Shown here piece after piece: positions 1-7,555 of a DNA stretch of 64,000 bases (within the stretch, counting starts at the first letter, position 1; each line of letters opens with the position of its first letter). Location: contig JAPLQY010000049.1 in assembly GCA_026399475.1 (NCBI GenBank), positions 1-64,000 on the forward strand. Direction: 5' to 3'. Origin of the DNA: Rhodocyclales bacterium (lineage in GTDB: Bacteria > Pseudomonadota > Gammaproteobacteria > Burkholderiales > Rhodocyclaceae). The notes under the pieces are model-generated. The model was not told where the DNA came from, did not search any database, and worked only from the letters and a program-made list of their open reading frames with translations. The position numbers and the translations under genes are program-made.

Positions 1-86
1 GGGCCGCTGACAAACTGATCAATGATTTCTTTCGGAATGCTCGGCAGCGCCGCCGCCTGTTTCTTCTTGCTCGTCTTGCTTGGCAT
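1..86 (-). CDS. IS256-family transposase, N-terminal fragment (runs off window)
   Basis: Reading leftwards from an ATG at 86 gives 28 codons beginning MPSKTSKKKQAAALPSIPKE and continuing IIDQFVSGP. This is the typical opening of IS256-family (mutator-type) transposases: a lysine-rich start, then a proline/isoleucine helix ending in the GP that precedes MTAEAV in relatives. A good ribosome binding site (AAAAGGAGC) sits 6-7 bases upstream. The catalytic DDE region is off the window, so whether the copy is intact is unknown. The family call rests on recognition of this short N-terminus. Confidence 0.6.
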   Translation of the reverse strand, partial: MPSKTSKKKQAAALPSIPKEIIDQFVSG

Positions 87-139
87 ACATGCTCCTTTTC
101 GACATGGTATGCCTCACACACAAAATTTCTGACAGGCTC
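1..139 (-). mobile_element. End of an IS256-family insertion sequence (cut by window edge)
   Basis: The minus strand carries the start of an IS256-type transposase, and the bases beyond it (about 112-139) read like the terminal inverted repeat of this family, with the core CACAAAATTTCTGACAG. The outer boundary near 139 is an estimate, because the other end and the target duplication lie outside the window. The element interrupts the endonuclease/exonuclease/phosphatase gene to its right. Confidence 0.55.
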
Positions 140-745
140 TCACTTCCCGACACACTCCATTCACTGGGTGAGTATTCACGTGGCGAGAATTGCACAACCA
201 TTTGGAGTCGGTACGGTATCAGGCGATCAATAAAGACATTTGACCCCGAAACGGCGGTCTGTGCTGAGATTGACACTCCGCTGGGTCCGATGATCGTGTA
301 CGGGACGATCCTGACCTACCATGGCGATACGGGACCCAAAGACAACTCCAAACCATGGGTTGAGCATGATAAAGAGATTGGTCGGCACGGAGACGACTGG
401 CATCAAATCCAGAGTCTGTTCCAACGTAAACCACTGCTTGTTGCCGGTGACTTCAATCAAACTCGGGACGGATCACGGGCATATTGTTCTCCAAAGGGAA
501 TCGACCTCCTCAACGAACAATTGCGGCGCAACAATCTTATCTGTCTGACGGACGAGGACTTCGGCGCTAGAGGAAAACTCACGGTAAGCCCATGGAGCAA
601 AACTGGGGTCAGGCACAACATTGATCATATCTGCGTTACTGAGGGGTGTTTTGAGGTTAAGCAGGTGGACGCGTGGGATCATTTTACGGGTACCCAAAAG
701 CTATCAGACCATAACGGGGTATTAGTTGATTTGGCGCTTAAATAG
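140..745 (+). pseudogene. Endonuclease/exonuclease/phosphatase family protein, 5'-truncated by the IS
   Basis: The frame carries C-terminal hallmarks of the EEP superfamily (exonuclease III/DNase I fold): VAGDFNQ with the active-site Asp/Asn, and SDHNGVLVDL with the terminal Asp-His pair. The N-terminal part of the fold, including the metal-binding Asn and Glu near the start, is missing. The open frame runs backwards into the IS end, so any ATG before about 140 belongs to the element. About 200 residues remain of the usual 230-260. Substrate is unknown because EEP proteins act on DNA, RNA, phosphoinositides and other phosphoesters. Most likely inactive unless translated from an IS-borne start. 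Confidence 0.6.
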
Positions 746-772
746 ATCCTTTCCAATCGTCGAGCTATATTC

Positions 773-1156
773 ATGAACTGGACTTATCTATCGCTTTTGA
801 TAGCAGGCATCCTGCCAGTCGCTTGTGCCGGTATCGCCAAGATTGGATTCAAGAACTACGATAATCACAATCCTCGGGCCTGGTTGGCCAAACAAACCGG
901 TTTTCGCGCACGAGCCAATGCCGCTCAATCGAACAGTTTTGAGGCGTTTCCCTTTTTCGTCGCAGGAGTGCTGCTGGCAATTCTTGCCGGCGTCGATCAC
1001 GCAAGGATCGACGCATTAGGAATTGCTTTCGTAGTGGCGCGGATTATCTACATTGCCTGTTACGTGGCGGATAAGGCGACATTGCGGTCCATTGTCTGGA
1101 GCGTTGGCTACGGATGCAACGTTGCTCTCTTTGTCTTGGCCATTATGCGTTCGTGA
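773..1156 (+). CDS. MAPEG-family integral membrane protein
   Basis: A 127-residue protein with four hydrophobic segments (about residues 5-25, 62-80, 83-102, 108-125), the topology of MAPEG proteins (membrane-associated proteins in eicosanoid and glutathione metabolism). The family pattern R-x-x-N-A-x-x-N-x-x-E-x-F-P-F is visible as RANAAQSNSFEAFPFF around residues 46-61. Bacterial members are mostly uncharacterised, and some have glutathione transferase or peroxidase activity. The start has no strong ribosome binding site. The neighbours are a broken EEP gene and a convergent sirtuin, so there is no operon context. Confidence 0.8.
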   Translation: MNWTYLSLLIAGILPVACAGIAKIGFKNYDNHNPRAWLAKQTGFRARANAAQSNSFEAFPFFVAGVLLAILAGVDHARIDALGIAFVVARIIYIACYVADKATLRSIVWSVGYGCNVALFVLAIMRS

Positions 1157-1353
1157 ATAGTCCAAGAACCATTGCATGGTAAAAGGCTGGCGATCTTCGC
1201 GCCGTTGATATATCAGAGACGGTGTTTATTCTTACGGTCTCGTTGGTCTTCCCGCCGTAGGATGCCTTCGAACTGGCAGGTCTTCGAAATGAACGCTCGC
1301 TGAACTGTACCTAGGTTGGCAATGCGACAAGACGTGGCACGTCGAATCTCGAT

Positions 1354-2115
1354 CTAACTGTCACCCCAGGCTGTCTCAACCAGTTCCGGCAAGATCTTCC
1401 CCGCCTGCCCGGATAGATTGATTGTGACCTGGTCGTCGAGAGCCGTCGGATTCGGGTTGACCTGGATCGTGATGGCTCCGCGCTGAATTGCCATCATCGT
1501 CAAACTGGCGGCCGGTTGAACGACTGACGATGTCCCGATGCAGAGAAATGCATCACAGGATCTCGCGGCATCAATGGCAGCATTCCATTCAATTTCGGGA
1601 AGCATCTCACCAAACCATACGACGCCCGGACGGATAAGTCCCCCGCAAGAGCAACGTGGCGGTTCGACATGCCGGCCGCCTTCAGGTTCCTCTGGAATCT
1701 CATTCGGATAGACAGCGGGGCGTCGACAGGCAAAACAGAAGGGACTGTCTAGTCGGCCATGCAGGTGTAACACGTCGCGACTGCCTGCTCGCTCATGCAG
1801 GTCATCCACGTTCTGGGTAACCACGGTCAGTCGCGGAACCCGAGTTTCAAGAGCGGCGATCGCAAGATGCGCGGGATTCGGTCGCGCGCGCAGCACTTTC
1901 ATTCTTCGCCATTCATACCAGCCCCATACCAGGGCCGGGTCGTTTAGAAATGCCTTGGGAGTTGCCAACTCCTCGGCATCGAATCGTTCCCATAGCCCGG
2001 TGAGCGCATCGCGAAAAGTCGGAATCCCGCTTTCGGCAGACACACCGGCGCCAGTAAAGACCAGCACATGTTTTGCGTTACGCAGTCTCCCGATCAGATC
2101 TTCCGAAATGTCCAT
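1354..2115 (-). CDS. cobB: NAD-dependent protein deacylase, sirtuin class III (CobB type)
   Basis: A 253-residue sirtuin that removes acyl groups from lysine using NAD+. Visible motifs: FTGAGVSAESGIPTFRD (NAD binding, about 20-36), TQNVDDLH (about 100-107), catalytic His in LHLHG (about 118), two zinc cysteine pairs (CFAC, and CSC before GG), and GIVWFGE-like VVWFGE. The sequence WYEWRR near residues 67-72 has the Tyr-x-x-Arg pair that in SIRT5/CobB-type enzymes binds negatively charged acyl groups, so desuccinylase/demalonylase activity is plausible. Start supported by AGGAAGTGAA before ATG. Stands alone on this strand. Confidence 0.9.
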   Translation of the reverse strand: MDISEDLIGRLRNAKHVLVFTGAGVSAESGIPTFRDALTGLWERFDAEELATPKAFLNDPALVWGWYEWRRMKVLRARPNPAHLAIAALETRVPRLTVVTQNVDDLHERAGSRDVLHLHGRLDSPFCFACRRPAVYPNEIPEEPEGGRHVEPPRCSCGGLIRPGVVWFGEMLPEIEWNAAIDAARSCDAFLCIGTSSVVQPAASLTMMAIQRGAITIQVNPNPTALDDQVTINLSGQAGKILPELVETAWGDS

Positions 2116-2179
2116 TTCACTTCCTGTCGCCGCTAAGGGTGCGCCAATGCATCCAAAAAATGCGGCATGACAACTTCCA

Positions 2180-3256
2180 TTAGCCCAAGGGAATGCCGCT
2201 GGCCAGAATTGTTACCCGAAAATCAACCTCCATCGCTTTGTTCCGAATCCCACCGTAGAAAAAGACCACGTCAGCAACGGCCGTACTGACGCTAAGGAAC
2301 TCCCTGATCAGGTCCTTTATTTCCCCAATCTGCCGTAGCTTTAGGAATTCAGGAGCACCCTCGATCAAGACCCACACACCTGATGCCGAATTCAGACGGT
2401 CTTCGCCGAGCAATGGATGGGCAATGGCTTTACGTGCTGCATCTTCGGCGGCGTTTCGTCCGCTGGCGCATCCGTACCCAATAGCACTAGACCCGTCATT
2501 GGACATGCATTCCCTGAGACTTCCTGAGTCATGTCTGAGCAAGTAATCAGATGAGGCAATGGGTTCCGTAATACCACGATACAGTCTCTCGAACGTGGTT
2601 GTCGCAGGTGACGCCCACAACAGCAAGTCTCTCTGGCAGACATGCCAGCACAGCACATCATTGGAGATTCGAAACGTCGCATTTGCAATGTCGCCCAGAG
2701 CAAGCATTCCATCGACGGCGATGTGATGGCGGCGCGGGCCTTCAGAATTGACTGGCGTGAAAGCGGCAGCAACTGTCATGACCTGATTCTTCCGTAGTAT
2801 CTCGGCAACAATCGGCGATATTGCAGTTCCGGCTATGCCGCCCATTCCCGCAACAATGAACGCAATATCGAGATCGGTCACGGCATCGGCAATCCGAGTC
2901 CTTGCGTCTTTGGCAAGCAAGCTCGCGGCGCGAGCGTCACCTGGACGCACCATTGAGTCATCGATCAGGATCTTTCGATCCGCGGCCACGCGTTGCAAAG
3001 CGCCTTCATCGATGTCGATGGCGGTCGAGTGTGTCAGGTAGGGGAGTCTTCCGTAAAGCTCGGAAAGTATCGTTCCGCCGGCACCCCCAACGGCTATTAC
3101 GCCAATTCGCGGCTCGGGCATGGATGTCGATTTGGCGGTCTGGCCTGCCGTTTCCATTGATACCTTTGGTCGTGTTCCGTCAGCGAACGCGAAGGTGGGC
3201 AGTGCCATAGTCGCCCCCAAGCAAGGCAGTGACTGAATAAACGTGCGGCGGTCCAT
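2180..3256 (-). CDS. Degenerate FtsZ-like protein with predicted Tat signal peptide
   Basis: A 358-residue tubulin/FtsZ-superfamily protein. It has a GTPase-like core beginning IGVIAVGGAGG (residues 51-61), then FIVAGMGGIAGTA (about 133-145) where FtsZ has AGMGGGTGTG, a VNSEGPRR segment matching FtsZ FEG-R, and a C-terminal part with AIGYGCASG, AAEDAARKAIAHPLL and RVTILASG, all in FtsZ order. The signature glycines are altered, and the T7 catalytic loop (NVDFAD in FtsZ) is replaced by RHDSGS near 241-246, so GTP hydrolysis is doubtful. The N-terminus reads MDRRTFIQSLPCLG with a hydrophobic stretch and AFA|D-like cleavage site: a Tat-type signal, which cytoplasmic FtsZ never has. Start chosen at 3256 because of GGGAG 7 bases upstream; the frame stays open to 3433, but that would overlap the divergent gene. 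Confidence 0.75.
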   Translation of the reverse strand: MDRRTFIQSLPCLGATMALPTFAFADGTRPKVSMETAGQTAKSTSMPEPRIGVIAVGGAGGTILSELYGRLPYLTHSTAIDIDEGALQRVAADRKILIDDSMVRPGDARAASLLAKDARTRIADAVTDLDIAFIVAGMGGIAGTAISPIVAEILRKNQVMTVAAAFTPVNSEGPRRHHIAVDGMLALGDIANATFRISNDVLCWHVCQRDLLLWASPATTTFERLYRGITEPIASSDYLLRHDSGSLRECMSNDGSSAIGYGCASGRNAAEDAARKAIAHPLLGEDRLNSASGVWVLIEGAPEFLKLRQIGEIKDLIREFLSVSTAVADVVFFYGGIRNKAMEVDFRVTILASGIPLG

Positions 3257-3300
3257 GACGGATCTCCCAAGAGTTGCGATAAGAGAACTATCTCCGCCAG

Positions 3301-3319
3301 ACCGACATGATGTGTCGCA
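3301..3319. promoter_or_regulatory. Palindrome copy 1 of TGCGACA-N5-TGTCGCA
   Basis: ACCGACA-TGATG-TGTCGCA, two mismatches from a perfect dyad, 45 bases upstream of the FtsZ-like start. One of four copies in the window (others at 3372, 4202 and 9941). The position is consistent with an operator; the binding protein is unknown. Confidence 0.5.
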
Positions 3320-3371
3320 CATGATTGGATGGCCAAGGTGTGCAAATAGGCAGCCCATGTCGGAGCAAGCC

Positions 3372-3390
3372 TGCGACACAAAATGACGCA
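3372..3390. promoter_or_regulatory. Palindrome copy 2 of TGCGACA-N5-TGTCGCA
   Basis: TGCGACA-CAAAA-TGACGCA, one mismatch from a perfect dyad, 41 bases before the DnaB-like start and 71 bases from copy 1. Copies 1 and 2 share the 175-bp divergent promoter region of the FtsZ-like and DnaB-like genes. The spacer CAAAA is identical to that in copy 3. Confidence 0.55.
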
Positions 3391-3431
3391 CACCAGAAGA
3401 TGATGTCCCTATTGAGGACCGGTCATCATCC

Positions 3432-4187
3432 ATGAAAGCTCTGAAAGCATCCCATCTGCTCGATCACGGCAGGGCATACACGGCCAACGCAGTCGTAGGA
3501 ATTCCAACCGGAGTCGACGGTCTGGATCAATGCACACGGGGCCTGCCCATCGGCTTGATGCTTCTCGCCGGCCGGCATGCCTCTGGCCACGAGCTTCTTG
3601 CACGGCAAATCGCTCTGAACGTATCTCGAACCGGCAGCACGCCAGTGATCTGGTTCAGCACAAAGTTCAGCGGCGAATTTCTAATGAGCCTGTTCCTGGC
3701 GCATATAGAGGCTGACCAAGCTCTGACCGCCAACCAGACCTTGACCATCATTGATACGCCGCGCCTGACGTTGGACATGATGAGGACCAAACTCGCTGAA
3801 CTGCTTGATATTGAAAATGGCAGCAGGGCATTGGTCATCGTGGACGACCTCGAAATTCTGTTGAAATCTTGTCCGCCAGAGTCGATTGGTAAAATCGAAA
3901 TTGCCCACCAACTCCGCAGTGCCGCCCTGGCTCACAACGCATCGTTGATGATCTGTTGCGGTCTTTCGCGCAAACTGGAAGAGCGCAAGAACAAGACGCC
4001 ATGCCTGTCTGACCTGAAAAGGATTTCCCCGTTTGTATTGGAAGCGGATCAGGTCATGGCGGCCTACTATTCCCATTACTACGAGCCGGAAGGCTTTCCG
4101 GAAGACGAGTGGAGAATTCTGATACTGAAAAATAGGAACGGATGTCACGGCAGCGTAGGTATGCCCAGAACAATGCTGCCTTGGTAG
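3432..4187 (+). CDS. DnaB C-terminal-domain (RecA-fold) protein with degenerate ATP site
   Basis: A 251-residue protein collinear with the C-terminal ATPase domain of replicative helicase DnaB: GIPTGVDGLDQCTRGLP (about 23-39), Walker A position AGRHASGHE (46-54), Walker B position ALVIVDDLEI (133-142), then LSDLKR, EADQVMAAYY and KNRNGCHGSVGM where DnaB has SDLR, DADVVMFIYR and KQRNGPTG. The Walker A Lys-Thr is replaced by His-Glu, and the catalytic-Glu strand (FSLEM in DnaB) reads FSTKF, so ATP hydrolysis is not expected. There is no N-terminal helicase-loading domain. It is divergent from the FtsZ-like gene, with which it probably shares regulation. Role unknown; a regulatory or structural partner is an inference. 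Confidence 0.7.
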   Translation: MKALKASHLLDHGRAYTANAVVGIPTGVDGLDQCTRGLPIGLMLLAGRHASGHELLARQIALNVSRTGSTPVIWFSTKFSGEFLMSLFLAHIEADQALTANQTLTIIDTPRLTLDMMRTKLAELLDIENGSRALVIVDDLEILLKSCPPESIGKIEIAHQLRSAALAHNASLMICCGLSRKLEERKNKTPCLSDLKRISPFVLEADQVMAAYYSHYYEPEGFPEDEWRILILKNRNGCHGSVGMPRTMLPW

Positions 4188-4201
4188 TGGTACCGCTGAT
4201 G

Positions 4202-4220
4202 TACGACACAAAATGTCGCA
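4202..4220. promoter_or_regulatory. Palindrome copy 3 of TGCGACA-N5-TGTCGCA
   Basis: TACGACA-CAAAA-TGTCGCA, one mismatch from a perfect dyad, 14 bases after the DnaB-like stop and about 107 bases before the DUF2779 gene. The placement suits an operator for the DUF2779-WYL operon. The sequence GACACAAAATG is identical to copy 2. Confidence 0.55.
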
Positions 4221-4327
4221 AGCAAGACGATAATGGCATTCATGATTGAGTTCCACCCTGTCCTCAACCGAAATCCCGCTTCCTGATTTTTGACCATCAC
4301 ACTCGCCGGAACAACAAAGAGAACTAC

Positions 4328-5827
4328 ATGCGCACATTTTCCAAATCCAAACTCCTGGCCTTGCGCCAATGTCCGAAACGCTTGTGGCTAGAAGTTCATC
4401 GCCCCGACTTGCGCGAAGACTCTGCCGCGACCCAAGCGAGCTTTCAGATCGGGTTCCAGGTGGGTGACATTGCCCAGCGACTTTACGATTCTGAAGGTCT
4501 CGGGGCGTTAATAGACGCGCAAACCGAGGGATTTGAACGAGCGTTCCAGCGCAGCGCGGAATTGCTTCGGACCGGACAACCCATCTTTGAAGCCGGATTC
4601 TCGGCCGGAGGAGCTCTGGCTTTCGCCGACGTCATGCTGCCTGTGCAAGCGAATGGAAAGCAGGTCTGGCGCATGGTCGAAGTGAAGTCATCGACCAGCG
4701 TGAAGGACTACCACCGCGACGATGTGGCAGTGCAAGCCTTTGTGGCTCGATCAGCGGGCGTTCCTCTGGAATCCATCTCGCTGGCGCACATCGACAGCTC
4801 GTGGGTCTATCCAGGGGATGAAGACTACCGCGGTCTGTTGAAAGAGAATGATCTGACGGCAGAAGCATTCGCCCGAACGGAAGAAGTCAAAAGCTGGATT
4901 GCCCAGGCTCAAGCCGTCGTTGGCGAGACGTCCGAGCCCGTCATGGAAACCGGGGATCAATGCGAAAAGCCTTTTGAATGCGGTTTCTATTCTTATTGCA
5001 GCCGCGACGAGCCGAAGCCGGAATGCCCCGTGTACTGGTTACCCAGGTTTTCCTCCGCTAGGGCGCGAGAGCTTGCCGTTCAAGGTGTGGACGATCTGAG
5101 AAACGTGCCCGATGTTCTGCTCAACGACAAGCAGAAACGGGTCAAGGAACACACCCAGGCCAATACGGTATTCTTTGATGCGGCCGGAGCCGCCGCCGAC
5201 TTGGCCGCCTGTAGCCTTCCCGCGTACTTTCTCGATTTCGAGACCATCCAGTTTGCCGTCCCAATTTGGAAAGGCACCCGGCCGTATCAGCAGATCACGT
5301 TCCAATTCAGTCTCCATACGCTGTCCGAGTCGGGTCATCTCGAACAAACGGCATTTCTTGATCTCTCGGGCAACGATCCATCTGAACCTTTTGCTCGCGC
5401 GTTGATCGCCGCCTGCGGTCAAGAGGGGCCCGTGTATGTTTACAACGCTGGATTTGAGACGGCACGCATCCGCGAACTGGCCGAACGTTTCCCTAACTTG
5501 ACTGAGCCGCTACTGGCCATCAACGAAAGGGTCGTCGATTTGCTGCCCATCGCCCGAGAGAGGTACTACCACCCGAGCCAGCAAGGCAGTTGGAGCATCA
5601 AGAAAGTGTTGCCCGCGGTAGTGCCAGAGTTGCGATATGACTCTCTCGATGGGGTGCAGGATGGAGGGATGGCGATGGACGCATTTCTTGAAGGCATCCA
5701 TCCAGACACCAGATCAGAGCGCAAAGTGCAAATCGAACAGCAGCTTCTGGCCTACTGCAAGCTTGATACCTACGCCATGGTGCGCCTGTGGCAGGTATTT
5801 GCCGGGCGCACTGACCTGAGTCTCTGA
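4328..5827 (+). CDS. DUF2779 protein: Cas4/RecB-like nuclease fused to a DEDD-type exonuclease domain
   Basis: A 499-residue two-domain protein. The N-terminal half resembles Cas4/RecB nucleases: C15 in QCPKRLW, PD-(D/E)XK residues D101 and E118-x-K120 (MVEVKSSTSVKDYHRDD), and a C-terminal cysteine group C212, C218, C224, together enough for a 4Fe-4S cluster. The C-terminal half is RNase H-fold/DnaQ-like: FLDFET (D303, E305), VYNAGFE, VDLLPIARERYYHP, GSWSIKKVLPA and LAYCKLDT with a final Asp. This is the DUF2779 architecture. It ends 3 bases before the WYL regulator, so the two are co-transcribed. Likely a DNA-processing or defence nuclease; partners in other genomes are not established. Confidence 0.8.
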   Translation: MRTFSKSKLLALRQCPKRLWLEVHRPDLREDSAATQASFQIGFQVGDIAQRLYDSEGLGALIDAQTEGFERAFQRSAELLRTGQPIFEAGFSAGGALAFADVMLPVQANGKQVWRMVEVKSSTSVKDYHRDDVAVQAFVARSAGVPLESISLAHIDSSWVYPGDEDYRGLLKENDLTAEAFARTEEVKSWIAQAQAVVGETSEPVMETGDQCEKPFECGFYSYCSRDEPKPECPVYWLPRFSSARARELAVQGVDDLRNVPDVLLNDKQKRVKEHTQANTVFFDAAGAAADLAACSLPAYFLDFETIQFAVPIWKGTRPYQQITFQFSLHTLSESGHLEQTAFLDLSGNDPSEPFARALIAACGQEGPVYVYNAGFETARIRELAERFPNLTEPLLAINERVVDLLPIARERYYHPSQQGSWSIKKVLPAVVPELRYDSLDGVQDGGMAMDAFLEGIHPDTRSERKVQIEQQLLAYCKLDTYAMVRLWQVFAGRTDLSL

Positions 5828-5830
5828 CCC

Positions 5831-6793
5831 ATGTCCAGACGTCCGGATTCTCTGGAAACGCTCCAGCTTTCCCACGAGCTTCTGCGGCGCATACCCAAGG
5901 GACGAACAATCACTGCTCCGGAATTGCATCAACAACTGGCGGACGCCGGGTTCGAGAGAGATATGCGGACCATCCAGCGCCAGTTGGAAACTCTTGCCGA
6001 GTTCTACGAGCTTGATCGCGACGACAGTAGCAAGCCGTACCGCTATTGCTGGAAGGAGAGGGCAAAGGGTTTGTCTCTACCCAATCTGAGTCCGCAGGAG
6101 TCATTGTTATTGATGTTGGCCGAGCAGCAATTGAGCAGTCTTCTTCCCGCTAAATTGATGAAATCCATGGAAGGGTTCTTCACCCAGGCACGCAGCCAAC
6201 TCGGCGACAAGGCATCGACCCAACGCGAACGCGAGTGGCTTCAGAAAGTACGCGTGGTCAGTACCAGCCAGCCACTTTTGCCTCCAAAGATCGATCCCTC
6301 CGTGTTCGATCAAGTCAGCAATGCGCTGTATGGTAACCAATGGCTGGAGGTCGATTACAAGAACGCCGCCGGCAAACGAACCACTGCGCGAGTCATGCCC
6401 CTCGGCTTGGCCCAACAGGGTCCGCGCATGTATCTGGTATGCCGGTTTGATGGTTACGACAACGAACGAAGTCTCGCTCTGCATCGCATTCTCTCTGCAC
6501 GTGCCTCGAATTTGACCTTTGAGCGTCCCAAAGAATTCGACCTCAAGCAATACGACGACGATGGGCGTTTTGGCTACGGGGAGGGCGAGCATGTTCGCCT
6601 GACCTTCCGCATTGAAAAGGAGGCCGGCCAGCATTTGCTGGAATCGCCGCTTTCTGTCGATCAACAGGTGGTGGAGCTGGATGATGCGTACAAAATCACG
6701 GCGACGGTTGTGCACTCAGAGATGCTCGAGTGGTGGTTAAGAGGGTTTGGGCCTGCGGTTTCGAGTGTCACGAAGTTTAGCCTACAAGAATAG
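5831..6793 (+). CDS. WYL-domain transcriptional regulator (HTH-WYL)
   Basis: A 320-residue protein with an N-terminal winged HTH (about 8-60: TAPELHQQL, RTIQRQLETL), a linker segment rich in Leu (LSPQESLLLMLAEQQL) and a WYL domain from about 150, with W-L-E-V-D-Y near residue 171. WYL regulators bind nucleotides or nucleic acid ligands, and many (BrxR/CapW type) repress phage-defence operons by binding palindromes. It follows the DUF2779 gene by 3 bases. It is the natural candidate to bind the TGCGACA-N5-TGTCGCA sites around these genes; that link is inferred, not shown. Confidence 0.85.
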   Translation: MSRRPDSLETLQLSHELLRRIPKGRTITAPELHQQLADAGFERDMRTIQRQLETLAEFYELDRDDSSKPYRYCWKERAKGLSLPNLSPQESLLLMLAEQQLSSLLPAKLMKSMEGFFTQARSQLGDKASTQREREWLQKVRVVSTSQPLLPPKIDPSVFDQVSNALYGNQWLEVDYKNAAGKRTTARVMPLGLAQQGPRMYLVCRFDGYDNERSLALHRILSARASNLTFERPKEFDLKQYDDDGRFGYGEGEHVRLTFRIEKEAGQHLLESPLSVDQQVVELDDAYKITATVVHSEMLEWWLRGFGPAVSSVTKFSLQE

Positions 6794-7034
6794 TTCTCGA
6801 TACAGCCATTCAGTTTGAAGAAGCAGCTCGGTGTCGCGCCTGCAGGGATAAATAATCTGGCTCAGACATTGGCCTGGAGCGGGGCACGATTGACGAGGTG
6901 CCTATACGTCCAGCATGATTCAGCAAGGTTAATTGCAGCGCGAAGGCAAGTGGCGACACCAAGCGTCTGGCGGCATTACGGGTTGGAGTGCCCCGGCGCA
7001 CTAAACAACATTAGTTCGCACAAAAGGATAATAG

Positions 7035-7490
7035 ATGGCGTTCACCTATGAAGAGCTTCGAAGAAGAGCATTTAAACGAGTTGCTGTCGCGCTCTTCTCA
7101 TTCTGGGAGGAGCAAAGAGAGAATCAGCCTAGATCGGCAGCAGTCCATTCGCGCATATTCGATACGCTGGTCTATAACGAATACATCAAGCTAAATGATA
7201 AAGCACCTGATCGGCAATACCCAGAGCATGTCGTTCCATGTGCATATATCCGCAATCACGCATTTGATATGTTTTGGGAAAACAAGTCGCTTGATGACGT
7301 CGCATCAATGATAGGCCGGGTTCTACGAATTGCCTACATCAAGCAAGAGGAAGCGAAGACGCTTGACGCCGTACATAAGGACACAATGCCTGACGATTGG
7401 AATCCAGAGTGCGATTCCATATTGCGGAGATTCGAAGATGAAGGCATCACCATTGCTGGACTGAAAGACACGCAAGTCGGCAATAGCTGA
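7035..7490 (+). CDS. Hypothetical protein (151 aa), no recognised domain
   Basis: A 151-residue, mostly helical, soluble protein with aromatic and charged residues in the N-terminal part (RVAVALFSFWEEQREN). There are no transmembrane segments, cysteine clusters or catalytic motif that I can see. AAAAGGAT lies 6 bases before ATG, supporting the start. It is separated by about 240 bases of unannotated DNA from the WYL gene upstream and converges on the DUF262 gene. Its base composition is more AT-rich than that of the DUF2779 operon, which suggests a different origin. Confidence 0.6.
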   Translation: MAFTYEELRRRAFKRVAVALFSFWEEQRENQPRSAAVHSRIFDTLVYNEYIKLNDKAPDRQYPEHVVPCAYIRNHAFDMFWENKSLDDVASMIGRVLRIAYIKQEEAKTLDAVHKDTMPDDWNPECDSILRRFEDEGITIAGLKDTQVGNS

Positions 7491-7522
7491 AATTCATTCC
7501 GAACAGATTCCGGTCGTTTGAA

Positions 7523-7540
7523 GGTCAGGGTTTTCTGACC
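7523..7540. terminator. Short hairpin between convergent genes
   Basis: GGTCAG-GGTTTT-CTGACC forms a six-base-pair stem with a six-base loop, between the stop codons of the 7035 and 7556 genes. No T-tract follows on either strand, so intrinsic termination is only possible, not clear. Confidence 0.3.
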
Positions 7541-7555
7541 CCAGGGGAGTTAAGC

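Noticed and set aside
1321-1345. A fifth copy of the palindrome (TGCGACA-AGACG-TGGCACG)
   Set aside because: The right arm has too many mismatches to count.
3257-3433. Longer N-terminus for the FtsZ-like protein (start at 3433)
   Set aside because: It would overlap the divergent DnaB-like start, cover two palindromes and hide the signal peptide; the 3256 start has a good ribosome site.
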